Source of the DNA: VRUE01 sp963728835
Lineage (GTDB): Bacteria; Actinomycetota; Thermoleophilia; Solirubrobacterales; 70-9
Direction of reading: 5' to 3'
Length of the DNA: 64,000 nucleotides
Assembly: GCA_963728835.1 (NCBI GenBank)
Contig: CAVSKZ010000002.1
Coordinates: forward strand, 992,001 to 1,056,000
Each line of letters starts with the position of its first letter. The stretch's first letter is position 1. The translations under genes were made by a program, and so were the position numbers. Of the stretch, positions 16,966 through 25,691 are shown one piece after another. The notes under the pieces were generated by a model. That model was not told the DNA's origin. It ran no database searches and saw nothing but the letters and a program-made list of their open reading frames with translations.

Positions 16966-17571
16966 ATGAGACTCATCAAGATGCTCGGCCTCGCAGCCGT
17001 AGCGGCCGTAGCCGCGATGGCGTTCGTCGGTGCCACCTCGGCATCGGCCACCATCTGCAACACGCACACAGCCTTAACCTGCGGTTCCGCAGCGATCTCC
17101 GTGAGCATGAACAACTCAGGCCAGGGCGTTGGCACTCTCTTAACCGACCTCGTCAACGTCTTATGCTTAACCATCTCGACATCGGCTTCGGCGTTACCGG
17201 GGTCCTTTCCGTCGTCGATCCACTCCGTGACCATCTCGTTCTTGAATTGTGGTACCAAATCCTCACACAGCAATTGCGTCGTGATCGTGATTGAATTGCC
17301 GTTATGGATCAATGTCAAGCTAGGGTTAGACACCGGGACGATCACAGGGACGAACGGTCTGACCTTAGTCAACTGCGATAACATCGATATCTTCGGTATC
17401 GATATTCATTGCATCTACGACTCCACTGGCCTCGAATTTGTCGTCGGCGCCCAGCACCTGACCGCGAACGATACGGCGATCAACTTCGTCGAAGGCGGCG
17501 GTCTCTGCCCCGAAGAATCGTTCCTCGACGGGTTACTGAAAACGACGGCCAACCGCTACGTCCTGGCCTAA
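16966..17571 (+). CDS. Secreted eight-cysteine cassette protein, copy 7
   Basis: 201 residues from ATG 16966. Signal peptide MRLIKMLGLAAVAAVAAMAF ends at SASA, and the mature protein begins directly at TICNTHTALTC, three residues shorter than its paralogues. All eight cysteines are kept. The central 'PLGLANPQQVHI' block is replaced by a different segment (SASALPGSFPSSIHSVTISFLNC), so this copy is a structural variant. About nine TTA codons. Ends TTANRYVLA. Last member of the array before metH. Confidence 0.85.
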   Translation: MRLIKMLGLAAVAAVAAMAFVGATSASATICNTHTALTCGSAAISVSMNNSGQGVGTLLTDLVNVLCLTISTSASALPGSFPSSIHSVTISFLNCGTKSSHSNCVVIVIELPLWINVKLGLDTGTITGTNGLTLVNCDNIDIFGIDIHCIYDSTGLEFVVGAQHLTANDTAINFVEGGGLCPEESFLDGLLKTTANRYVLA

Positions 17572-17621
17572 CCGTCGCTTGAGTTGAGGCGCTCTATTCA
17601 GAGAACGGCCAAGAAGACAAT

Positions 17622-17650
17622 GCCGCCCCGGGTTTCCGGGGCGGCGTCTT
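17622..17650 (+). terminator. Cassette 7 terminator
   Basis: Perfect 10-bp stem GCCGCCCCGG / CCGGGGCGGC with GTTT loop (17622-17645), then GTCTTT. It lies at the end of metH on the other strand and could serve both directions. Confidence 0.75.
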
Positions 17651-17661
17651 TCGTGCAGTCT

Positions 17662-20600
17662 TTACTCGGCTGCCCGGCCGCTGGGGAGCGGGGCTCCGCC
17701 CCGCTCGGTGCCGGCTATCAGCTCGTCGGGAGCATCGTCCTCGGGGATGAAGCCGGACTTCATGCCGAAGTAGACGGCCTGGGGGTGGTGGGCGACGATC
17801 GCGACGGTGGACTGCTCGGGCATGACGGCGTAGCCGTCGGAGAGGGTCATCCCGATCTGCTCTAGGTCGAGCAGGCGCCAGACCTTCTCGTGCTCTGACT
17901 GGTCGGGGCAGGCGGGGTAGCCCCAGGAGTAGCGGCGGCCCTGGTCCAGCGCGATGGCGAGCTCGCGGCGGACCTCGGAGTGCAGCCACTCGGCCAGCCC
18001 CTCCGCGGCCTGCACGCCGAGGCCGTGGACGAAGAGCTGCTCGGCGAACTCGCCTTCGCTCTCCAGCCGTTCGATCAGCTCGGTCACCTCGGGGCCGACC
18101 GTGACCCCCTGCAGGGCGACTACGTCTCGTTCGCCCGACCCCAGCGGGCGGAAGAAGTCGGCGAGGCAGATGCGGTCGTGCTTGGGCTGGCGCGGGAAGA
18201 CGAGACGCTCGAGCTCGCGCTCGGGGTCGTCTGGGCCGAAGACGACCAGCTCGTTGCCGTCGGCGGCCGCCGGGAAGTAGCCGAGCCTCGCCCGCGGGTG
18301 CAGGTAGTCCTGCTCGCGCCACATGCGCTCGAGGCGAGGGGCGAAGCCCTCCTCGCCGTCGGCTCCCTCGACCAGCCGGCGCCAGGCCTCGCCCTTCACT
18401 CCCCGGCCGCCCCAGTGCAGCTTGAAGAGCACGTGGCGGTCGAGGTGGGGGAAGACCTCGGCGAGGTCGATCTCGACCTCGCGCACGCCCCAGAAGGGAG
18501 GTTCGGGGACCGGCACGTCCGTGCGTGCGGCGGAACGCACGCTCGCGTCGCTGGTCGGCGGCCCGTCGTCGACGCTCGCCGGCTTCTCGCGCAGCTCCTG
18601 AGCCTCGGCGCGGATCCGCGCGACCAGCGCCTCGCGTGCCGCCTCGTCGACCAGGGCGTCCATCGTGTCGAGGCCCTGGAAGGCGTCCTTGCAGTAGAAG
18701 ACGCCTGGTTCGTAGACCTCGTCGGACTCCTTGCCCTGCGGGTAGAGCGTACGGCGGCCGAAGTCGCGGTTGATGGCCGCGCCCCCGATCAGCACCGGGA
18801 AGCCGAGCCCGCGCTGGTGCAACTCCTGGACGCAGATCGGCATCTGCTTGGAGGTCGAGACGAGCAGGGCGGAGAGGCCGATCGCGTCGGCCTCGTTCTC
18901 GACCGCCGCCTCGATGATCGCGTCGACGGGGACCTGCTTGCCGAGGTCGATGACGGTGTAGCCGTTGTTGGTGAGGATCGTGTTGACCAGCGACTTGCCG
19001 ATGTCGTGCACGTCGCCGAAGACGGTCGCGATCACCACCTTGCCCTTGGTGTGGCCGTCGATCCGGTCGAGGTAGTTCTCCAGCTGCGCCACGGCGCGCT
19101 TCATCGCTTCGGCCGACTGCAGGACGAAGGGCAGGATCAGTTCGCCGGCGCCGAACTTGTCGCCGACCTCCTTCATCGCCGGCAGCAGGACCTCGTTCAG
19201 CGTCGGCACCGCGCCGATCTTCTCGACCGAGCGGTCGATCCACGCCTCGACCCCGTCCTTCTTGCGGCGCAGGATGTGCCAGTGCAGAGCCTCCTCGGGC
19301 TCCATTCCCTCGGTCGGGTCGCCCGCCTCCTCGGCGGCCTCCTCGCCCTTGGACTCGAAATGGGCGATGAAGCGCTCAAGCGCGTCCTCGCGGCGGTCGA
19401 AGACGAGGTCGTCGGTCAGCTCGCGCTCCTCGGCGGAGATCTCCGAGTAGGGAGTGATGTGGTTGGGGTTGACCATCGCCAGGTCCAGCCCGGCCTCGAC
19501 GCAGTGGTGCAGGAAGACCGAGTTGAGCACCGCGCGCGCCGGCGGCGAGACGCCGAAGGAGACGTTGGAGACGCCGAGCGAGGTCTTGACACCCGGGAGC
19601 TCGGCCTTGATCCGGCGGATGCCCTCGATCGTCTCGACCGCGGAGGGGCGCCACTCCGCCTCGCCGGTCGTAAGCGTGAAGGTGAGCGCGTCGAAGATCA
19701 GTGCCTCGGGGTCGAGGCCGTGGTCGTCGCAGGCGATGTCGCGGATGCGCTTGGCGACCTCGACCTTGCGCTCGGCCGTCTTCGCCATCCCGACCTCGTC
19801 GATCGTCAGCGCGATCAGCGCCGCTCCGTGGGCCTTGGCCAGGGGCGCGACGACGTCGGCCTTCTCGCGGCCGGCCTCGAGGTTGATCGAGTTGACGATC
19901 GCCCGTCCTGGGATCTGCTCCAGCGCGGCCCGGATCACCTCCGGCTCGGTCGAGTCGACCTGGACCGGCGCCGGCTGGGTCAGCGAGACCCGCTTCACCA
20001 CCGCCGCCATCTGCTCGTCCTCGTCGGAGCGCTCGGTCAGCGCCACGCAGACGTCGAGCACGTGCGCGCCGCCCTCGACCTGGTCCTCGGCGACCTGGAC
20101 CAGGCCGTCGTAGTCGTCGGCGAGCAGCAGCTCCTTCGCCTTGCGCGAGCCCTGCGAGTTGACCCGCTCGCCGACCAGCGTCGGCCGCGGTTCCTGCACG
20201 AGCGGGGTGGAGGTCATCATCGAGGAGAGATGGGGGGGACCCGGCGCCGGGCGCTCGCCCGGCACGCGGCCGTCGACCCGCTCGCGGATCGCCGCGATGT
20301 GCGCGGGCGTCGTCCCGCAGCAGCCGCCGACGATGCCGACGCCGTAGCGCTCGACGAACTCGCCCAGGGTCGCCGCCAGCGGCTCGGGCTCTTCGGGGAA
20401 GATCGTCTCGCCGTCGGGCCCCTGCAGCGGCAGTCCCGCGTTGGGGATGCAGTGGACCGGCAGCGCGCTGTTCTCGCCCAGGTAGCGGATCGCGTCGCGC
20501 ATGTCCTCGGGCCCGGTCGAGCAGTTGAGCCCGATCACGTCGACGTCGAGCGCCGCCAGCGTGGTCAGCACCGCCTGGATGTCGGTGCCGAGCAGCATCT

Positions 20601-21195
20601 TGCCGCCCTGGGGCAGGAGCGAGACGCTGGCCTGGATCGGCAGCCGCCGGCCGGTCGCCGCGAAGGCCTCGCGGGCGCCGAAGATCGCCGCCTTCACCTC
20701 GAGGACGTCCTGTGCGGTCTCGACGATGATCAGGTCGGCGCCGCCTTCGACCAGCCCCCGCGCCTGCTCGGCGAAGACCTCGACCAGGCGGCCGAAGGTG
20801 ATGTCGCCGAGGGTCGGGTCGGTGGACGCGGGGAGGAACCCGGTCGGTCCGATCGAGCCGGCGACGAAGCGCTCGGCCCCCGCGGCCCTGCGGGCGATCT
20901 CGGCCGCCTTGACGTTGATCTCCAGCGTCTGCTCGCCGAGGCCCCACTCTTCGAGCTTCAGGCGCGAGCCCTGGAAGGTGTCGGTCTCGACCACCTCGGC
21001 GCCGGCGTCCAGCATCGAGGCGTGCACGCCCTCGATCACGTCGGGCCGGTTCAGGACCAGCGCCTCGTGGCACTTGCCTGCAAGCCCGCCGTAGTCCTCC
21101 TGGGTCAGCTCGAACTGCTCCAGGGTCGCGCCCATGCCGCCGTCGAAGACGACGACGCGCTCGCGGGTAGCGGCTATGAAGTCACGCTCGGCCAT
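17662..21195 (-). CDS. metH: Cobalamin-dependent methionine synthase
   Basis: 1177 residues, normal full length. It transfers a methyl group from methyltetrahydrofolate to homocysteine through cob(I)alamin. Modules in order: homocysteine-binding barrel (residues 1-310) with the zinc-ligand GGCCGTTP motif; pterin-binding domain beginning PTLVGERVNSQGSRK; helical cap; B12-binding domain with the lower-ligand motif DVHDIGK (about 727); and the C-terminal S-adenosylmethionine-dependent reactivation domain with RYSWGYPACPD (about 1088). All modules and key motifs are present. ATG start at 21195. Only 85 bases separate it from the upstream gene, and no cobalamin riboswitch is visible there. Cytosolic. 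Confidence 0.97.
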   Translation of the reverse strand: MAERDFIAATRERVVVFDGGMGATLEQFELTQEDYGGLAGKCHEALVLNRPDVIEGVHASMLDAGAEVVETDTFQGSRLKLEEWGLGEQTLEINVKAAEIARRAAGAERFVAGSIGPTGFLPASTDPTLGDITFGRLVEVFAEQARGLVEGGADLIIVETAQDVLEVKAAIFGAREAFAATGRRLPIQASVSLLPQGGKMLLGTDIQAVLTTLAALDVDVIGLNCSTGPEDMRDAIRYLGENSALPVHCIPNAGLPLQGPDGETIFPEEPEPLAATLGEFVERYGVGIVGGCCGTTPAHIAAIRERVDGRVPGERPAPGPPHLSSMMTSTPLVQEPRPTLVGERVNSQGSRKAKELLLADDYDGLVQVAEDQVEGGAHVLDVCVALTERSDEDEQMAAVVKRVSLTQPAPVQVDSTEPEVIRAALEQIPGRAIVNSINLEAGREKADVVAPLAKAHGAALIALTIDEVGMAKTAERKVEVAKRIRDIACDDHGLDPEALIFDALTFTLTTGEAEWRPSAVETIEGIRRIKAELPGVKTSLGVSNVSFGVSPPARAVLNSVFLHHCVEAGLDLAMVNPNHITPYSEISAEERELTDDLVFDRREDALERFIAHFESKGEEAAEEAGDPTEGMEPEEALHWHILRRKKDGVEAWIDRSVEKIGAVPTLNEVLLPAMKEVGDKFGAGELILPFVLQSAEAMKRAVAQLENYLDRIDGHTKGKVVIATVFGDVHDIGKSLVNTILTNNGYTVIDLGKQVPVDAIIEAAVENEADAIGLSALLVSTSKQMPICVQELHQRGLGFPVLIGGAAINRDFGRRTLYPQGKESDEVYEPGVFYCKDAFQGLDTMDALVDEAAREALVARIRAEAQELREKPASVDDGPPTSDASVRSAARTDVPVPEPPFWGVREVEIDLAEVFPHLDRHVLFKLHWGGRGVKGEAWRRLVEGADGEEGFAPRLERMWREQDYLHPRARLGYFPAAADGNELVVFGPDDPERELERLVFPRQPKHDRICLADFFRPLGSGERDVVALQGVTVGPEVTELIERLESEGEFAEQLFVHGLGVQAAEGLAEWLHSEVRRELAIALDQGRRYSWGYPACPDQSEHEKVWRLLDLEQIGMTLSDGYAVMPEQSTVAIVAHHPQAVYFGMKSGFIPEDDAPDELIAGTERGGAPLPSGRAAE

Positions 21196-21230
21196 TGCTC
21201 AAAGAGGCTACCGGCACCCGGAGCGCGGGT

Positions 21231-21278
21231 TCGTTGAAGGATTTTCCGGGCTATGAGCCCGAAAACCCTTCAACGAGC
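21231..21278 (-). terminator. Hairpin terminator between aldehyde dehydrogenase and metH
   Basis: Nearly perfect inverted repeat. CGTTGAAGG, TTTTC and GGGCT are matched by AGCCC, GAAAA and CCTTCAACG, with an A/G difference and one bulge. It starts two bases after the aldehyde dehydrogenase stop. Confidence 0.75.
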
Positions 21279-21280
21279 GG

Positions 21281-22858
21281 TCAGCCGCGCATGCCCAGGC
21301 GGCGCCTCAGGTCGCGGGCGTTGAACGCCTGTAGAACTCGCGCCACCATGCCGCGGCGAGCACGGCTGTACGGGTACCAGGCGACTTCGCGCTTGCCGCC
21401 GAAGCGGGTGACCACCACGGACTCCGTGCGGCAGTACTTCTTGATCCCCGGCTCGCCGTGGCGGTAGCCGATCCCCGACTCCTTCCAACCGCCCATCGGG
21501 ACGTCGGTGGCGAGGTAGTTGACCAGCACGTCGTTGACGTTGACCGCTCCGCACTCGACCCGGCGCGCGACCTTCTCGGCCCGCTCCTTCTCGCCGAAGA
21601 CCGAGCCGGAGAGGCCGTAGCGGCTGTCGTTGGCCATCTGCAGCGCCTCCTCGGCGTCGCGCACCTTCATCACCCCGACCACGGGGCCGAAGGTCTCGTC
21701 GCGCATCACCTTCATCGAGTGGTCGACGTCGACCAGCACCGTCGGCTCGAAGTAGTCGCCGGGACCCGGGACCCGCTTGCCCCCGGTCAGGGCCTTCGCC
21801 CCGCTGGCCAGCGCGTCGCCGACGTGGTCCTCGACGATGCCGATCTGGTTGGGGGAGGTCATCGCGCCGACCTCCTTGCCGTAGGCCTTTCCGTCGGCGC
21901 CCTGGCGCAGCTCGGCCACCGCGGACGTGAGCTTGGCGACGAAGCTGTCGTAGGCCGGCTCCTCGACGTAGATCCGCTCCACCGACATGCAGATCTGGCC
22001 GGAGTTCATCATCCCGCCCCAGGCCGCCGCGTTGGCGGCGCGGTCGAGATCGGCGTCGGCGAGGACGATCATCGGGTCCTTGCCGCCCAGCTCGAGGCTG
22101 ACCGGGGTGAGCGTCTCGGCCGCACGCGCCATCACCCTGCGGCCGGTGCGGTCGGAGCCGGTGAACTGGATGAAGTCGACCTCGTCGACCAGCGCGCCGC
22201 CGGTCTCGCCGATGCCCTGCACGCAGTCGAGCACGTCGGGGCCGCCGATCTCCTCTTTCCACGCCTTCACGACCTCGGCCAGGCCGAGAGGAGTGAACTC
22301 GGAGGGCTTGATCACGACCGCGGCACCGGCCTGCATGGCTGGGATCGCGTCGCCGAGGGCGAGGATCAGGGGGAAGTTCCAGGGGCTGATGATGCCGACC
22401 ACGGGGTGGGGCCGGTACTGGACCCGCAGCTTCTTCGAGGCCAGCAGGGGAGAGTGGGGGCGGACCGCCTCCTCGCCGATGAACTTAGCCGCCTTGGATC
22501 CGTAGAAGTTGATCAGGTCGGCGAGGTAGGCCGGCTCGCCCGCGGCGTCGGCGCGGACCTTGCCGGTCTCGGCCTGCATCGTGTCGATGACGCGGTCGGT
22601 GTTGTCGAGCAGCCAGTCGCGCAGCTTGGCGAGCCAGTGGTAGCGGCCCTCGATTCCGATCGCCTCCCACTCGGCCTGGTTGGCGCGTACCCGGGCGACG
22701 GTCTCGGCGACCGCTTCGGGTGAGTCGACCGGGACGGTGGCGATCAGGCCGCCGGTCGCGGGGTTGTGGACCTCGATCGCATCCGGCGTCGCTGTCCGCG
22801 TCGCTCCGCTGGACGCCTCGGTCGCCTCGCTGCTCTTCTCGGCGGTGCCGCTCTCCAC
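21281..22858 (-). CDS. NAD(P)-dependent aldehyde dehydrogenase (succinate-semialdehyde type)
   Basis: 525 residues starting at GTG 22858 with GGGAG upstream. It oxidises an aldehyde to the acid. The general-base glutamate lies in SLELGGKDP (about 256) and the catalytic cysteine in NSGQICMSVER (about 290). SPWNFPL and the GSDRTG cofactor loop are also present. The overall pattern resembles succinic-semialdehyde and broad-range fatty-aldehyde dehydrogenases; the exact substrate cannot be read from sequence. The first 35 residues are a low-complexity Ser/Thr/Ala extension not typical of the family. A perfect TetR-like palindrome lies about 20 bases upstream of the start and probably controls it. 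Cytosolic. Confidence 0.9.
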   Translation of the reverse strand: MESGTAEKSSEATEASSGATRTATPDAIEVHNPATGGLIATVPVDSPEAVAETVARVRANQAEWEAIGIEGRYHWLAKLRDWLLDNTDRVIDTMQAETGKVRADAAGEPAYLADLINFYGSKAAKFIGEEAVRPHSPLLASKKLRVQYRPHPVVGIISPWNFPLILALGDAIPAMQAGAAVVIKPSEFTPLGLAEVVKAWKEEIGGPDVLDCVQGIGETGGALVDEVDFIQFTGSDRTGRRVMARAAETLTPVSLELGGKDPMIVLADADLDRAANAAAWGGMMNSGQICMSVERIYVEEPAYDSFVAKLTSAVAELRQGADGKAYGKEVGAMTSPNQIGIVEDHVGDALASGAKALTGGKRVPGPGDYFEPTVLVDVDHSMKVMRDETFGPVVGVMKVRDAEEALQMANDSRYGLSGSVFGEKERAEKVARRVECGAVNVNDVLVNYLATDVPMGGWKESGIGYRHGEPGIKKYCRTESVVVTRFGGKREVAWYPYSRARRGMVARVLQAFNARDLRRRLGMRG

Positions 22859-22878
22859 TGGGAACTCCCTTCCTCGAG

Positions 22879-22898
22879 CCTTGGCTGGTCAGCCAAGG
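22879..22898. promoter_or_regulatory. Palindromic operator upstream of aldehyde dehydrogenase
   Basis: CCTTGGCTG-GT-CAGCCAAGG, 9-bp perfect arms around two central bases, about 20 bases upstream of the GTG start. It has the same design as the sites at 49120 and 63893, and resembles TetR-family operators. Confidence 0.6.
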
Positions 22899-22929
22899 TT
22901 AACCGCAACCACGGGTCCCGCGCGTCGGC

Positions 22930-23445
22930 TCAGAGGTCTGCGCAGTTGTTGAGGCCGTAGGCCTTGGCGAGTTCATTCGCCTTGTCGAGAGAGACGTCGC
23001 CGGCGATGAACGCCTGCGGGTTCTCCGTTCCCGCGTCGACCATGTCCTGCAGGGCCTGGAGGATTGCGGTGACCTGCTTCTCGTCGCCGGTCGGCACCTC
23101 GATCGCGCTGACTTCGTCGACCTGCTGCTGGAAGGCTGGGAAGTAGGTCTCTTCGAGGAACGCCACCTCAGGTGGTTCCTCCGTGGGTTTGGGCGGGTTT
23201 GTGTTTTTCTCTTCCAGAAACGCGCGAAGCTCCTCTTCAAGCTGTTTGCGGCTCTTGCCGCAGGTCGTATTGGCCTGCTCGAGGTACTCCGCCTTGGAGC
23301 GCGAACCCGTCTCGACCGTGACTTCGCCGCCCCCGGAAGAGTCCCCTGAAGACCCGGTGGCGTTGCCGTCGTCGCTGCCGCAGCCGGCGGCGACGAGGAG
23401 CGCCAAGAGCACTCCGACGATGGCCAAAACGCCTTTTATGCTCAA
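22930..23445 (-). CDS. Small secreted lipoprotein, unknown function
   Basis: About 171 residues from TTG 23445, chosen because GGGAGGA (23450-23456) sits four bases upstream. GTG 23478 and ATG 23460 lack a ribosome site, and the first overlaps a probable -10 element. The signal sequence MSIKGVLAIVGVLLALLVAAGC has a clear lipobox with Cys acylation. The mature part is acidic, with a Gly/Ser linker, a helical region (AEYLEQANTTCGKSRKQLEEEL) and a second half with 'FIAGDVSLDKANELAKAYGLNNC'. Two further cysteines may pair. Similar small helical lipoproteins occur widely in actinobacteria; function is not known. Confidence 0.75.
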   Translation of the reverse strand: MSIKGVLAIVGVLLALLVAAGCGSDDGNATGSSGDSSGGGEVTVETGSRSKAEYLEQANTTCGKSRKQLEEELRAFLEEKNTNPPKPTEEPPEVAFLEETYFPAFQQQVDEVSAIEVPTGDEKQVTAILQALQDMVDAGTENPQAFIAGDVSLDKANELAKAYGLNNCADL

Positions 23446-23468
23446 GAAGTCCTCCCGCATTCGGCGGC

Positions 23469-23477
23469 AGCATAGCA
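23469..23477 (-). promoter_or_regulatory. Extended -10 promoter element
   Basis: TGCTATGCT on the minus strand, an extended -10 (TGn + TATGCT) placed so that transcription would begin just before the GGGAGGA of the lipoprotein gene. A matching TGCTATGTT lies at the proposed start of the lipoprotein gene ending at 25014. Confidence 0.4.
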
Positions 23478-23495
23478 CGGGATTTGCAAGCGCGC

Positions 23496-24692
23496 TCAGC
23501 GCGGTACGAGCCTGTAGACCGGGCCTTCTATCGAGGCCACGTAGAGGCGCCCGCGGCTGTCTTCGCCGAACGAGGAGGGGGCGCTCACGTCGAGGCCGAG
23601 GCGGCGGTCCCGGCCCGCTCGCCGCAGGTGGGGGGCGAGGCTGCGCAGCTTGCCTGAGCAGAGGTCGGAGTAGACATAGCGGCCGCGCAGCGAGGGGAGG
23701 CCGCGGTCGCGGGACACGTAGCCGCCGATGATCGTGCAGCTGCCGCCGTCGCGGCCGCGGCCGTAGGCCATGATCGGCTTCACTGTGCCTCCGGGGTCCG
23801 GTGTGTCGCCGCTGTCTTCGGTGTAGGGGGCGAAGCCCTCGAAGGCGTCCCAGCCGAAGTTGGCGCCGTTGGCCGCCCCCACGGTCGTGTAGTCGAGCTC
23901 CTCGAAGCGGTTCTGGCCGACGTCGGCGATCGCGATCCGCGGTCGCCCGGGGACCGTGGTCGTGTCGAAGGAGAAGCGGTAGGGGTTGCGCAGCCCGTAG
24001 CTGTAGATCTCGTCGCGGCCCGGCCGCCCCACGAACGGATTGCTCGACGGGACGGAGTAGGGCCGCCCGCCGGAGGGCCGCGGGTCGATGCGCAGCAGCT
24101 TGCCCAGCAGGCTGTCGGTGTTCTGGGCGTTGTTGAGCGGGTCGCCGCCGGAGCCGCCGTCCCCGGTGGCGAGATAGAGCAGCTCGCCGAGGAACTGGAG
24201 CTGGCCGCCGTTGTGGTTCGCGTTGACCGGGTGCGGGATCACGATCACCGTGCGCCGCGAGCCGCGAGCCGCGCGCGTCGCACCGCGGCGGCGGAACTCG
24301 TCGACGCGGATGTTGCCCTCGTTGTCCGTGTAATAGACGTAGAAGCGCCGGCTCTGCAGGTAGTCGGGGGGGAAGGCGATCGAGAGCAACCCGCGCTCGC
24401 CGCCGTCGTAGCCGACCAGGCCCCTGATGTCGAGGAACGGCCGGCCCTGGCGCCGAGCGCTGCGCATGACTTCGACCCGTCCCTCCTGCTCGGTGACGAA
24501 GAGCAGCTCTGGGAAGCCGGGTGCCGCGGCGATGAAGGTCGGGCTGTCGAAGCTGCCGATCTTCTTCAGGGCGACGCCGACGCCGGGTCGCTGTGTCGTC
24601 TCTGGCCTCTGGGGCTCCTGTGCCGACCCGCAGGCCGGCAGGGCAAGTGCCAGCGCGACGAACACGATGCCGGGAATGGCCTTGCTGCTCAC
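23496..24692 (-). CDS. PQQ-type glucose/sorbosone dehydrogenase-like lipoprotein
   Basis: 398 residues from GTG 24692. The signal peptide ends in a lipobox (ALALPACGS), so the protein is anchored outside the membrane. The body is a six-bladed soluble glucose dehydrogenase/sorbosone dehydrogenase-like propeller: 'FVTEQEGRVEVM', 'GGERGLLSIAFPPDY', 'HNGGQLQFLGELLYLATGDGG', 'LGKLLRIDP', 'RNPYRFSFD' and 'DVGQNRFEELD' are standard family motifs. The histidine and arginine expected for PQQ or sugar binding appear present in those motifs. It probably oxidises a sugar or aldose-like substrate at the cell surface; the cofactor is unproven. A palindrome lies just upstream of the start. Confidence 0.9.
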   Translation of the reverse strand: MSSKAIPGIVFVALALALPACGSAQEPQRPETTQRPGVGVALKKIGSFDSPTFIAAAPGFPELLFVTEQEGRVEVMRSARRQGRPFLDIRGLVGYDGGERGLLSIAFPPDYLQSRRFYVYYTDNEGNIRVDEFRRRGATRAARGSRRTVIVIPHPVNANHNGGQLQFLGELLYLATGDGGSGGDPLNNAQNTDSLLGKLLRIDPRPSGGRPYSVPSSNPFVGRPGRDEIYSYGLRNPYRFSFDTTTVPGRPRIAIADVGQNRFEELDYTTVGAANGANFGWDAFEGFAPYTEDSGDTPDPGGTVKPIMAYGRGRDGGSCTIIGGYVSRDRGLPSLRGRYVYSDLCSGKLRSLAPHLRRAGRDRRLGLDVSAPSSFGEDSRGRLYVASIEGPVYRLVPR

Positions 24693-24693
24693 T

Positions 24694-24709
24694 CAGGTAA
24701 CGCTACCTG
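24694..24709. promoter_or_regulatory. Short palindrome at the start of the sugar dehydrogenase gene
   Basis: CAGGTA-ACGC-TACCTG, perfect 6-bp arms, immediately before the GTG start. It could be an operator or a hairpin at the translation start. No clear Shine-Dalgarno is present there. Confidence 0.4.
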
Positions 24710-24723
24710 CGGAGCGTGTCCAT

Positions 24724-24957
24724 TTAGGCGCTGGTCGCCAGAATGACAATTGCAGCAACCAGAGCCATGCAGAGGCAGAGACAGAGTTTGATCACCGCGA
24801 GCCGATCGGCTGCAGCCTCGGTGTTGAGAGTCGCCACCCGAGAGCTCATTTCCCCGCGAAGCTCTTGGATCTCCTTACGAAGTTCGCGATTTTGCTCGCT
24901 GAGGCGGTCGCGAAATTCCCTTCGTGTCGAGAAGAGCTCATCTCTGCCACCGTCCAT
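24724..24957 (-). CDS. Small coiled-coil membrane protein
   Basis: 77 residues starting at ATG 24957. Residues 10-55 are charged heptad-like helix (REFRDRLSEQNRELRKEIQE), followed by one C-terminal transmembrane helix (about 56-75, LCLCLCMALVAAIVILATSA). The topology resembles tail-anchored or DUF1640-like small coiled-coil proteins. It lies between two lipoprotein genes on the same strand. Base composition is lower in GC than the neighbours. Function unknown. Confidence 0.6.
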   Translation of the reverse strand: MDGGRDELFSTRREFRDRLSEQNRELRKEIQELRGEMSSRVATLNTEAAADRLAVIKLCLCLCMALVAAIVILATSA

Positions 24958-25013
24958 GATGCCACCGTAGACAGAAAGTTGCAGGCGCGTATTAAAAAAC
25001 AGTCACAGAAGTG

Positions 25014-25691
25014 TCACTTTTCGACGACCTCGCCGGAGTCGGTGACGACCTTGTCGGGGGTGGCCGAGACGATTCGCGCCCCGATCGACCCGCCGGGTTC
25101 GCTGCCGCCCTCGGTGACCGCCTTCGCCTGACCGCCGATGCCGGCGTCGACGACGAAGCGGAGCACGTAGCGGCCGGTCCTGACCGCGCTCAGCTTCCAG
25201 ACCACGTCGGCGGTCGCGCCCGGCTTCAGCTCGCCGAAGGCGAACGTCTTCGGACTGGAGGTCCCGGCCCCGCCCGGTTCGGAGGAGCCGTTGAATTTCG
25301 GGTACCTGAGGGAGAGCACCCAGACGGGGCGGTCCGGCTGGGCGAGTTCGGGCTGGGGGTCGCGGATCCCGAAGGGCAGGGTGGACGCCTGGCCCTCCCG
25401 GCCCGCGATCGAGATCGTGACCGCCAGGGCCGGAACCGCCTTGCGGCCGGTGTTGCGGATGCCGAGCCGCAGCAGCGACGTCTGGCCGAGGGCCTGGCGC
25501 GACGGGAACTCGGCGGAGACCACCTCGACCTCGTACTTCCCGGCGGGCTCGTTCGCGTCGGAGGAGGGTTCGTCTCCTCCGCAGGCGCCGGCTGAGATCA
25601 CCAGCGCGGCGACGACGCAGGCCACGATCGCTGCCCTCGAGCGGGAATGCGATGCGTGTATGCGATGCCCCCCCACAGCGGGCCGGAACAT
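25014..25691 (-). CDS. Secreted lipoprotein with Ig-like fold (CARDB-like)
   Basis: About 225 residues if read from ATG 25691. The frame is open to 25901, but only the later start gives a proper signal sequence (SRSRAAIVACVVAALVISAGAC, lipobox Cys). ATG 25691 itself overlaps a probable -10 element (TGCTATGTT), so the true start may be an internal GTG a little further in. The mature part has beta-strand patterns of a CARDB/NEW3-type immunoglobulin-like domain (LLRLGIRNTGRKAVPALAVTI, FGELKPGATADVVWKLSAV, GRYVLRFVVDAG). These domains often bind cell-wall or partner proteins. The ligand is unknown. Confidence 0.7.
   Translation of the reverse strand: MFRPAVGGHRIHASHSRSRAAIVACVVAALVISAGACGGDEPSSDANEPAGKYEVEVVSAEFPSRQALGQTSLLRLGIRNTGRKAVPALAVTISIAGREGQASTLPFGIRDPQPELAQPDRPVWVLSLRYPKFNGSSEPGGAGTSSPKTFAFGELKPGATADVVWKLSAVRTGRYVLRFVVDAGIGGQAKAVTEGGSEPGGSIGARIVSATPDKVVTDSGEVVEK

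Larger units (their letters stand above)
11464..17650 (+). repeat. Tandem array of secreted-protein cassettes
   Basis: Head-to-tail array of units of about 0.8-1.1 kb: remnant, copy 2, remnant, copies 3, 4 (frameshift), 5, 6 (frameshift), 7. Full units share an upstream stretch (CGCGCACA..., then TCCATCGGATTTCTTGAC), leader, gene and terminator. Copy 1 sits alone at 2.4 kb, separated by the large-protein operon, and an inverted outlier lies at 56 kb. Confidence 0.85.

Noticed and set aside
11464..17650. CRISPR-like or integron-like cassette array
   Set aside because: Units are near 1 kb with full promoters and genes; no short direct repeats with unique spacers, no integrase and no attC-like sites were seen.
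21196..21230. Cobalamin riboswitch before metH
   Set aside because: Only about 85 bases separate the genes, mostly occupied by a terminator hairpin; no B12-box-like sequence was seen.
17980..21237. A 1085-codon open frame opposite metH
   Set aside because: Shadow of high-GC third positions; composition is biased to Arg/Asp/Val/Leu with no domain, while the metH strand carries all family motifs.
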